Below the pieces are notes generated by a model. The model was not told where the DNA came from. It did not search any database and saw only the letters and a list, made by a program, of their open reading frames with translations. From Sinonovacula constricta (taxonomy: Eukaryota; Mollusca; Bivalvia; Cardiida; Solecurtidae), in the NCBI GenBank assembly GCA_007844125.1, contig CM017572.1, forward strand, positions 25,625,879 to 25,689,878: a stretch of 64,000 nt of DNA. Reading direction: 5' to 3'. The position numbers and the translations under genes are program-made. Shown here in pieces: positions 34,823 to 47,300 of this stretch (the stretch's first letter is position 1; every line of letters begins with the position of its first letter).

Positions 34823-37800
34823 GTGTTTGGAAAATTACTTTAAGAACATGACTTATATTCACACACGGCTTGTTTTATTAGTTATACAAAAAGGATACAA
34901 CTGGAGGGATGGTAAAAAATTTAATCTTAATTTTGCAATTTCAGATGCAGACCACCATTTTATTTCCAAGCTAATTTGGGTGAGCAGTGCTTGCTGAAGT
35001 CTGTGCTCTTCTGGTGGTAGCTCTACATTACCATGATACATCTGCTGTGTTTGGTATAAAAAAAAACTATACGGAATGAAACAGTTTCAGTCTTTCTAAC
35101 GATTTTGTCTTTTGAGAACAAACAAAAACAGTGATTTATTTAATAACATTGACGTGTATTTATAAAACTATTTTGAGGAGGAGAAAGTCTAAGGGATTCT
35201 ATAGAGAACTGGAAAATGATAAAGCATGTGTTGTGTAGTAAATCATTGTTGCTTCCAAGCTCAGGATTAATCATAATATAAATGATTGTCATGTTTATTA
35301 TCAAAAGCTAAAGCAATTGTGGACAAGTTTGTTGGGTTTCGCCACGTTCACACATTTGTTTGACTGATGTCTATTTATCTCGGAAAATTACTCACGATGT
35401 CAAAGGAAATCACGTGCATAGATCTTTCTGTACACGTCCGCCCAGAAGGTAGACGAGTCCACCTGCATAGATGGGCATGTCCTCGTGTTTTTGCGAATCG
35501 TTCCGAGAAAAGTACAGAAGCAACCCTTTGCAAATTATAAGTTGCACACAAATTTACGCAATCAAACTTGTATACATTTGGCATTTTAATTGTTTTCTCA
35601 GACAGAAAACAAATATAGTCCAATTAAATATTAAATATACATGAAGGAAACAATGTTAAAATATACTTGTAAAATACGACATGGTACAAAACAAGAAATC
35701 GACGACTTTACATTTGAATAAAAATCTTAAGAAAACTTATGATAAATTAAGTCCTGCACTCCCAACAGGGTTCGTTCCCACGCGGCGGGCGGCTAAGCAG
35801 TCAGGGGAGTTACAAGTCGGCGACTCTAACCGTACGCCACGGGCGGTGCAAAACGTTATTAAGTTTGTTACTTAAAAAGAAAGGAAATACATCGTCATGG
35901 AAACGACACCTGGTAAAAAAACATGTCGAACATGTAAGTGGAACAAGCATAAGCATGAAATCTTTTATTCATATTTTTTTTAAATAATTATAAAACAGAC
36001 TTTTCTTGTAGTATACACACAATATTTAAACACAAAACATAATAGCTATTTCGGATTATGATTCTCAATATATTATACTTAAAACAAAAGGACACATATG
36101 TAAATTTTATATAAAGTGCAAACCTTTTTAAATCTTTAATCACCCAGCAAATAAACGATCCGATTAATCAAAACGATATAGCCTAATACTTTAATTAACA
36201 GTAGCTAGTATTTTTTAACATTTTTTGACATAAGTTTATTTCAACTATTGCCAAAACGAGAACAAAAAACGAGAACTATCTAAAAACAAAAACAATTAAA
36301 ACAACAACAACAATAAGCGGTGATTAGGATTTTAATTAACAACATTTATTAATCAATTATATCTAAACAAAATAACATTGTAAGAACCGGTTTAAAAGTG
36401 GTATCCCATAGTTTGGATTTTCTTTTCTTTCCTATAATTAATTAATAATTAACTCATTGTCATGTAAAAAAGTACAGTAGCAATACAAAATAAGATCCAC
36501 CATAGTAATACAGTTTATGATAAAATATACCCAAGATTGCGGATAGGACCTTGTAATTTAGGGCTGAGAATAAAATTTGACCAAGAAACTGCCCACATTG
36601 CAATGAAATTGGATCTTCTAGCCACGTGATATTTATGTGCGGGCAGCACACAAATGCAAGAACAAAACTAGGAAAAAATCTACTAGTGACTTTTGGTATA
36701 CCAACTATCGACAGAACATCTCTGCTCGTAGACCGATTAGATTCAATTAAAAAAGCCCATTTTTATAGAAGAAATATACTTTGATAAAAAAACATTTAAA
36801 TAACATATAATCAGATCATATCCAATTGAAATCCATACAAAATTCTATACAACTTTTTACATATTTTTTTTACATAAAAAATATCCACACACTCGTACAG
36901 CTTTAAAATAATCCTACATCGTGATCGCATAGGCTGATTTCAAAATTCGCGGGCGATAAAATTGTAAACCACTTTAAAGCGATATTACCGCAAAACTTGT
37001 AGAACCCGATTTAATACAGAAAAAACGCAGATCTGTACAAAAATTTTCACATATTCTGAATCCTTGGAATAGTATCAATAAAATGAGTATCACTGGGAAA
37101 ACAACAACTTCAATGCATGTGTTGACTTAATTTCGGTCCATATTAGCATGTACGTTTTACTCTCTACTCCTGTCATAAACCTAAGACTTGATCATTATAA
37201 ATACGATATGTATAATAAGGTGAATGACATAGGACAGTCGGACCTTGGGCTTCCAGCCATGGTTAAGGAAACAAAGCACAGGACCCCTCTTATAGTTAGC
37301 GTGACATCTCACTTTGGTGACCACGGTAAATCGCATTTCGAGTAGTCCGCTCTGACGTCGATATTTTTTTAGAAGATATCACTATTGGGCTTATGTTAGA
37401 GTTGGAAAGAATAAACATTTGGAGTGAGTTTTTGTCACAGTTTGTACTGTCTTACAGTATACGTTGTGTTTAAAATCTCTCACGCCCCCTCTCTGTTTCT
37501 CTCATGAATTTTTTGCTTGCAAAAACCGTATCATAAATATATTAAAGGAATTGGTTAAACTCCACAGAGCTGTGATATTAGACGTAATCTAAATGCAAAT
37601 GAATGGTTATAACCAAAAGAAGCGTCCAGTTACAGATGAATACTTCGTGCATTAGCTACCCATATTACGCATATATTCAATCGGCATCTAGAACACACCT
37701 CGTGGAGGTGCACTTGTCACGATCCGCCTGAATTTTTCATTCAACTGTAATTGAAATATAATTATAACTTGGTTTTAACAGTTTATATTCACAAGGTAAT

Positions 37801-38364
37801 ATGATTGGCAAGAATGATTTTTTACGTATTAATTTTTGGTTGAATTTTTTAAGAATAGAACAGAATAAAACATATTTTTATTTGCACTAGTACATTTTAA
37901 CTCGTCGTAAAAAATGTAACATTGTCACGATATATATATTGTACTTAAACAAATTCAAGAGACTGGTGAGGATGTAGCTTCATTATAAATACAATATAAC
38001 TTAAATAAAAATATACAATATATTTAAAAGGAATTATTACCGAAGAATTAATGCATGAATGCCCCTCATTTTACTTAATTACAGACCAATAAACGGGAGC
38101 TAACTCCATTTACTTAGTTTCAAGTGAATTTTCAGATATTATTGTGATTATTGTGATTTTTAAAAAAAATGTATTTAACTCAAATGTGGAAAGTCCGTTG
38201 TAGTTAAAAAATATATAACTTAATACTAAATGCAAAGGGCTCTCTCTTTCTCTGACACGCAGCTGTCAAACAAAAGCATTGTTTAAATTTTGTACGAACT
38301 ACATTTTAGGCATATTCTAGGCATATTCTTCTTCTGACTTACGGCGAACAAAACGATCGTGATT
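34823..38364. other. AT-rich intergenic region, no clear gene
   Basis: The interval contains a tRNA-like fragment at about 35755-35860 (GGGTTCGTTCCC with GACTCTAACCGTACGCCAC nearby), likely a decayed SINE. A MITE-family terminus lies at about 36395 (AAGTGGTATCCCATAGTTTG). A second stretch at about 37390-37460 (GGAAAGAATAAACATTTGGA) matches 29568. No splice-bounded frame was seen. Confidence 0.35.
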
Positions 38365-41300
38365 TTAGTAAGTATCATTGCACCCGATACATCCGAGGGA
38401 TGAGGAAGTACCCGAGGAGTTCCGATTGCTTATGTCTCTGAACTTTGGAAAGGGATCTAAAACAAAAAACAAACACACATCTTTTCAAAATGTTGTTAGC
38501 AAAATTATGCTATGTTGCTTATGTAATGAAAATATTTTAACTCATACAAAATAACTTTAATTACATCGGGTAATCATTAATGCAATGAATGATTTTAAAT
38601 GTACAAGTTGTTGATACAATGAAATTTAAAAAGTATGATCACACTTTCGATGTGTTAATCGCACATGTCCAGAATGTATCATTCACATTCTCCCGCCAAT
38701 AATTATTCTTTTACATTATTATTCAAAAGCTGTCGACTGTTGTTTTTTTTTAAATAAAACAACTTCAAACAAATTAAAATGTTTTTTTTTACCTGTATAA
38801 AACTGACAAGTTAATTGTTTTTCAAACATTCTTCGAATCGATCTGAATCATAATGCACTTCGATGTTTATCTTGACTTGTTAATTAGCGCCTGATTGACT
38901 AAGATCATGTCATGTGACCCAGTGTCCTTGGTTGTAAATTCAAAACATGCCGGAGAGCATTAATTTACCGATTAGCAAGTGCACATCACACCCTGTGTGA
39001 CTTGTTGTTCAGGTCAAGATGGTCGCAATTGAGGTCAGTGTTTACATAAGAAATACACAACATGTTTTAGTAGAACTGGTCGTTATGTCAGATAAATGGG
39101 GTGCCCGTTATTGTGGCAAGGTTTCTCCTTGAATAAAGAAGCCATTGAATAACGGAGCCAAATAGTTTGTACTTATGAAAATTGGCCGTAAAAGAGACGT
39201 GGTCGCTTTAGTGGCGTGGTCGTTATGGGGCATTTTACTGTATATCTTTATTATCTTTATTATCAGACAACCGTAACGGTACAAATTTCAACTTACTTGG
39301 TTTGACTTTATAGAACTTCTTAATTTAACATGTTTCTTATACATGTATCTGAACAACAAGGACAACTTATTATGAAGTAGCATTCATCGTCCACATCCTT
39401 GTTATCACGGCATTGACAAAAACTCTGTTCCCGTGAAGTCATGCTGTTTGACCAGTATGGATAGCAAGATTATCAGAAGTAATGCTGAACTTGGTTAATA
39501 GGTAAATAAGAAAAGGTCCTATAAAAATTTTCACAGATATTTAAATTTTATCTACCAGTAAACAAAGGCAAACAAGGTAAATGCAAATGTGACAAAAACA
39601 CAGAGACGAGACATAACACACATAAAGAAAAAACATCAGTTACCGCCTTGGAACAATCAATCGGCAAAAGGGCCAACTGGAGTCTTAAACCTGGTTTGTG
39701 GAGCGCTCCAACCTCGCACTTCCTGAAGGTTTTTCTAGCAAACAAACAGTGTAAATAACAACATCCCGTCAAAGTGAAACAACTAACAGTAAGAACCTGC
39801 CTCGGGAGTTACAACAGATACAATGAACTTATATACATACATAATAACTAGTAATAAAATAAACTATAAACATATGTACAGTAGATAAAAACCTCGGCAA
39901 CGTAAAAACAAAAACCCCAATCGAGAGATCAGTTTGAAATGAAACAGCCCATGCGCTGATATATTATTATAAGATATAGGAACAAATAAAACAGCCCAAG
40001 CGCTGATATATTATAAGAACAAATAAAACAGCCCAAGCGCTGATATATAACAAGATCAATTTAAATATGGCATATAATGCCATGACATCATGTTCCAAAA
40101 GTGTCAAAAGTGAAATGTAAAAGAAAATCGAAAGAAAACATCGAAATTAAGAAAACAATCTACCAACAAAATAAAACGTTGTATTGTTAAGAGCTTATAA
40201 ATAAAATAAAAACAGTTCATGAAAAGCCGAGGATTTATCCGAATTTGGCATATCATATGTAAGAAAGGTACTAAAAATCCCGATGTTATACCTACTGTGC
40301 AATCTCACGTAAAGGGTATGGAGACTGCTCAAGTTGTCTCACCTATATAGGGCACGACTGGAGAGATGAAGAGACAAGAATTCCAACAGTACCTGTCCAA
40401 TTATGGCTTTAAGTCACTGTTTTCATATAGTCTCAACGACCTGTCCGGTCATCGTGTAATTTAAAAGCAATGCAAGTTCTTGACTGTAAAAGGGTCAATT
40501 GCAAGCAATGCAGTACAATGAAGGATTCCCGGGTTGTAACCGTCTGAAATACATTTTCTGATAATTTTTGTAAAGTGGTCAGAAAAGTTACTGAGACCCT
40601 TAATTTTCTTTAACTTGTATAAAACATTTCCATAAAATGCAGGATGGCTTATGCCTTTCTGCATCAGTGTTTTCATACTGCTATTATACTTAGAAGCAAT
40701 AAAACCATTGCGGTGAAAGAATTTTGAAAATGCCTTTCTTAATTTATGAAAACGAAAGCCTTGCTGTAACAGTTTAGAAGAAATAAACAGGTTTCTAGCA
40801 TTGAAATCTTCTACTTTAGTACAAACTCGTGCAAACCTTGTAAGTTGTGATATGTTAATACCATAAGAGGTAGCACGAGGTGAATCACCGTCAAGGTATG
40901 GATAATTCACAATACTAAAGTTGAAATCATCTCTCTTGTCATAGATTTTAGTAGAGACGTTGTCATTGGAAATAGCGATCTCAATGTCTAGAAATGCTGC
41001 ATTTAGATGTCAGTTATTTGCTTTATTAAGGGTAAGTTCTGGAGGGTAAATCAGATGGATCATTTGAGAAAAGAAATGATTATCTATAGTAAGAATATCG
41101 TCAAGATAGCGTGACGTTAAATTGAAAGCCTCTATAATGTGGCTTTGGTTAAAAGGTGGTAAAGTTAACATGAAATCACGTTCAAAGCAGAATAAAAAAC
41201 AAATCTGCAATCAATGGTGCACAGTTGGTTCCCATAGGAATACCAATTACTTGTCTAATTAAAGTGTCACCGCATTTTATGTAAATATTGTCTAATAGGA

Positions 41301-44300
41301 AACGTAGAGCTTCACAAACATCCGACATCACATAGTTAACTTTTCTAAGAAAGTGTTGGTAAAAAATGCATTACTTTCATGACATGCAATATATAGACGT
41401 TGCTCTCGAGCAAATGTTTTCTCAATAAGAGCAATCAATTTGGTCTTAATTAAATCATGAGGTAAAGAAGTGTACAGCGTAGAGAAATCGTAAGTATTAA
41501 CTGCAGAGCAATGAAAGTTTAAAGTACGACACTTGTCCAAGACTTCTGAAGAATCTTTTATATACCAAAAAATGTTAATTCCTGAATTTTCAGACACTTT
41601 TTCACAATATTTAACTACGTGATTGCGAACGGCTGTAAGGCAAGACGTAAATAGTTTAGAAAACTGATTTCAAATTGTTGGGGTAAAATATTTAAATAAT
41701 GTTTATACACAAAGCTTATTTTTATTGTTTTATATACAAGTAAGATTTGTAATACAATCATACATGTTATACTTGTGTTTATGTAAGTAATCCATTCCTG
41801 CACAAAACAACCAAATGTCTGCTTGAATAATCCTATGAATTGTTTTTGCTAAATGCTGTAAGGATTTTCACGTATATATCCATAACCATTTTTAAAAAGT
41901 AAGCATTTTATCTGATAAATCCAAGTTCTTTCACCCTTATTATAGTCTTCAACATCAAGGTTATAACTTTCTCTAAGCATGACACTACTTGTGTTAAGCA
42001 ATTTTAACCAGTATTTAACCATTCTTAGCCATCTAGATAAAAAAACATATTTTTAACACTAATGGTTATTTTGTGGTACTTGATGGACAGTTTAAACACG
42101 TACCTCATACTCTCTTCCGACCTTGTACAAAAAGGCAGACAACGTCAGCTGTTTAGAAGCCAGTCTGTCTCACAGAGCCTGTATGGCAAGGCTCCACTGA
42201 CGGGACTCGGAACAGATTCACCGGATAAATCTCCACTGCTATCCTGGATAGCTCAGTCTCGTTCCTCAGGAAGGGTATCATGGGGTAGCTCTGCCTCGTT
42301 CCTCAGGAAGGGGATCATGGGGTAGCTCAGCCTCGTTCCTCAGGAAGGGATCATGGGGTAGCTCAGCCTCGTTCCTCAGGAAGGGGATCATGCGGTAGCT
42401 CAGCCTCGTTCCTCAGGAAGGGGATCATGGGGTAGCTCAGTCTCGTTCCTCAGGAAGGGGATCATGCGGTAGCTCAGCCTCGTTCCTTAGGATGGGGATC
42501 ATACGGTAGCTCTGCCTCGTTCCTCAGGAAGGGGATCATGGGGTAGCTCTGCCTCCTTCCTCAGGAAGGGGATCATGCTGTAGCTCTGCTTCGTTCCTTA
42601 GGAAGGGGATCATGGGGTAGCCTAGCCTCGTTCCTTAGGAAGGGGATCATGGGGTAGCTTAGCCTCGTTCCTCAGGAAGGGGATCATGGGGTAGCCTAGC
42701 CTCGTTCCTTAGGAAGGGGATCATGGGGTAGCCTAGCCTCGTTCCTCAGGATGGGGATCATGCGGTAGCTCTGCTTCGTTCCTTAGGAAGGGGATCATGG
42801 GGTAGCCTAGCCTCGTTCCTTAGGAAGGGGATCATGGGGTAGCCTAGCCTCGTTCCTTAGGAAGGGGATCATGGGGTAGCTCAGCCTCGTTCCTTAGGAA
42901 GGGGATCATGCTATAGCTCTGCCTCGTTCCTCAGGAAGGGGATCATGGGGTAGCCTAGCCTCGTTCCTTAGGAAGGGGATCATGGGGTAGCTCAGCCTCG
43001 TTCCTTAGGAAGGGGATCATGCTATAGCTCTGTCTCGTTCCTTAGGATGGGGATCATACGGTAGCTCTGCCTCCTTCCTCAGGAAGGGGATCATGTAGTA
43101 GCTCTGCCTCGTTCCTTAGGAAGGGGATCATGCGGTAGAGGTCCCACAACACTCCAGTGGCCTTCTTGTTTAGACAAGAATGGCAACCTGGCAAAAGGAA
43201 AGAAGCGACTAAGTTTTGATAAGAGTTAAAACATCATGAAGCATGTTATAAAATGGTGTCACCCTTTACAAAAAAGTAACTAAATCAGGGCGACGGAAGC
43301 TGTCGGACTTTAGGGTAGGGGATATTCAAAGCATTAAATCAATAAAATTCTATACCAATGGGAATTTATTACATTTATAGGACTCTACAGGCCACCACGT
43401 CTGGTTTGTACATATAATCACACCTGTATGAAGAGCATATAAGCCGAATCTGTAATACTCCAGTTTATAAATAGCATGTTCCATGTGAGAGCAGCACATC
43501 ATGTGACGAAAGTTCACATCAATTTCAAGTGAAGGCCAAATGAGTCAAGCATCAATTTCAATGTAGAAACAGTAAGTCTTCATGAGTTTCTGTGTGTCAC
43601 AGCTCTAAGATTTACAAAGGAAAAAAGCTCTTGTAAATAAAACCTTGTTGTTAGCTTGCAATGAAGTAGCTGGGTTGCTTTGGTTGCATACAGATCTAAT
43701 AATGTAAATATCCTTGTTATTTACATCTACAGCATATTTCAAAATGATCAGAATATCATTTTGTTCTTGTTTAATTAGACAGTTTTTGACAAAAAACTTA
43801 AATGGGTATCAGTTTACTGAACATAATTAATGATTTTCTGAAATTGTTTGTTTGGAAAGTACAAAACACATATACAGTTATTGATATATATCTAATAATC
43901 TCTATGTAAATTTGCCAACATGCCATGCCTTTATCATCACAGTTTTTTATTTTTTTTAGTGGCTAGTCCTGGACAATTAACGTGGACAAAGATGATTTGT
44001 CCAAAAATTTTTAATTAACGAACACAACAACACATTTGTCATATCTACAACTAACAAACAAGGTATAACAACAAGTTGTTTCTTTTATTTTTTGTCTAAA
44101 AGTCTTTATGTATCGCGCGTCGTGCTTGCATTGTACATGTACCGCCTGTATGTGTTGTTGATAAATGCTCCTGGTGTGAAATTGATTGTCTTTACCGCTA
44201 ATAAGAAACCGCTGTGTATTTGCCACTTGTCCGACTGCCAGTTTATGACTTGTCCGGAACTAATTTAATAATCAATAACCAATAGCCCGAAATTGCATTT

Positions 44301-47300
44301 CGACTCGTCCGGGACGTCGGTCAACCGTATTTTTCCAGCCCTGCACCAACCAATGTACTGATTGTTTATTGTGTAGCTAGGTTATTTAAGGCAACTCCGT
44401 TACTGCTTTATTGTATACAATTGTTCTTTATGCTAGGTCACAGTATACATGTATTTTTAATATTATTGACCTATGTTCAGTCATTGAACATGTGAGGTAT
44501 TGTTACTAGAAAGTGTTTGTTTATTATCTCTAAGTGTTGTCAGTGAGGAAGACACAACCAAACAGAAATGTGAAAATACCTGTCAGTGGTTGATATTTCT
44601 CTTGAATATTCATACTAATGTTCATTGTCTTGATTTTACATGAGTCATTTAAATTCTGAAGAAAAGTTTTAGTTTAGATTTTTTAAAAATCTTGACTACC
44701 AATGTTATTTATCACGATGTACATAATAAAATCATAACATGACCATTGCTTCTTTATGAATTGCAGAAGATAAAGATTAATACACCATTCCATAGTGTCA
44801 TAGTAGCATGATTGTGACCAGAAAACAATGCTATATTTGTATACTATTTTAGTATTACTATTTTTTATTCAAGGATAAGTTTCATGGATGGAGGTGAGAG
44901 ATAAATTGTATCCTGTGGAGGAGGTAGTGGACGACTTTCATTTATGGGTGGAGGTGAGAGATAAATTCTATCCAGTGGAGGAGATGGTAGAAGTTTTTCA
45001 TTCATGGGTGGAGGTGAGAGATAAATTCTATCCAGTGGAGGAGATGGTTGAAGTTTTTCATTCATGGGTGGAGGTGAGAGTTAAATTTTATCCAGTGGAG
45101 GAGATGGTGAAAGTTTTTCATTCATGGGTGGAGGTGAGAGATAAATTCTATCCAGTGGAGGAGATGGTGAAAGTTTTTCATTCATGGGTGGAGGTGAGAG
45201 ATAAATTCTATCCAGTGGAGGAGGTGGAGAAAGCCATTCATCCATGGGTGGAGGTGAGAGATAAATTCTATCCAGTGGAGGAGATGGTGAAAGTTTTTCA
45301 TTCATGGGTGGAGGTGAGAGATAAATTCTATCCAGTGGAGGAGATGGTGGAAGACTTTCATTCATGGGTGGAGGTGAGAGATAAATTCTATCCAGTGGAG
45401 GAGATGGTGAAAGTTTTTCATTCATGGGTGGAGGTGAGAGATAAATTCTATCCAGTGGAGGAGATGGTGGAAGTTTTTCATTCATGGGTGGAGGTGAGAG
45501 ATAAATTCTATCCAGTGGAGGAGATGGTGGAAGTTTTTCATTCATGGGTGGAGGTGAGAGATAAATTCTATCCAGTGGAGGAGATGGTGGAAGTTTTTCA
45601 TTCATGGGTGGAGGTGAGAGATAAATTCTATCCAGTGGAGGAGATGGTGAAAGTTTTTCATTCATGGGTGGAGGTGAGAGATAAATTCTATCCAGTGGAG
45701 GAGATGGTGAAAGTTTTTCATTCATGGGTGGAGGTGAGAGATAAATTCTATCCAGTGGAGGAGATGGTGAAAGTTTTTCATTCATGGGTGGAGGTGAGAG
45801 TTAAATTTTATCCAGTGGAGGAGGTAATGGAAGACATTCATAACGGGTGGAGGTGAGAAATAAATTTTATCCAGTGGAGGAGGAAGTGGAAGACTTTCAT
45901 CCATGGATAGAGGTGAGAGATAAATAGTATCCTGTGGAGGAGGAAGTGGAAGACTTTCATCCATGGGTAGAGGTGAGAGATAAATTACATCCAGTAAAGA
46001 AGATGGTGGAATCCATTCATCCATGGGTGGAGGTGAGAGATAAATTACATCCAGTAAAGAAGATGGTGGAAGCCATTCATCCATGGGTGGAGGTGAAAGA
46101 TAAATTACATCCAGTGGAGAAGATGGTGGAAGCCATTCATTCATGGGTGGAGGTGAGAGATAAATTTCATCCAGTGAAGAAGATGGTGGAGCCATTCATC
46201 CATGGGTGGAGGTGAAAGATAAATTACATCCAGTGGAGGAGGTGGTGGAAGCCATTCATCCATGGGTGGAGGTGAGAGATAAATTTTATCCAGTGGAGAA
46301 GATGGTGGAAGCCATTCATCCATGGGTGGAGGTGAGAGATCAATTTTATCCAGCGGAGGAGGTGGTGGAAGCCATTCATCCATGGGTGGAGGTGAGAGAT
46401 AAATTACATCCAATGAAGAAGATGGTGGAAGCCATTCATCCATGGGTGGAGGTAAGAGATAAATTTTATCCAGTGGAGGAGGTGGTGGAAGCCATTAATC
46501 CATGGGTGGAGGTGAGAGATAAATTTCATCCAGTGGAGAAGATGGTGGAAGCCATTCATCCATAGGTGGAGGTGAGAGATAAATTTTATCCAGTGGAGGA
46601 AGTGGCAGAAGACTTTCATCCATGGGTGGCGGTGAGAGATAAGTTTCATCCAGTGGAGGAAGTGGCAGAAGACTTTCATCCATGGGTGGAGGTGAGAGAT
46701 AAATTTCATCCAGTGGAGGAGATGGTGGAAGCCATTCATCCATGGGTGGAGGTGAGAGATAAGTTTCATCCAGTGGAGGAAGTGGCAGAAGACTTTCATC
46801 CATGGGTGGCGGTGAGAGATAAGTTTCATCCAGTGGAGGAAGTGGCAGAAGACTTTCATCCATGGGTGGAGGTGAGAGATAAATTTCATCCAGTGAAGAA
46901 GATGGTGAAAGCCATTCATCCATGGGTGGAGTTGAGAGATAAGTTTCATCCAGTAGAAGATGTGGTGGAAGGCTTTCAAGCATGGGTGGAGGTGAGAGAT
47001 AAGTTTTATCCAGTGGAGGAGGTGGTGGAAGACTTTCATCCATGGGTGGAGGTGAAAGATAAATTTCATCCAGTGGAGGAGGTGGTGGAAGCCATTCATC
47101 CATAGGTGGAGGTGAAAGATAAATTTCATCCAGTGGAGGAGATGGTGGAAGACTTTTATCCATGGGTGGAGGTGAAAGATAAATTTCATCCAGTGGAGGA
47201 GGTGGTGGAAGACTTTCATCCATGGGTGGAGGTGAGAGATAAGTTTCATCCAGTGGAAGAGGTGGTGGTAGACATTCATCCATGGGTGGAGGTGAGAGAT

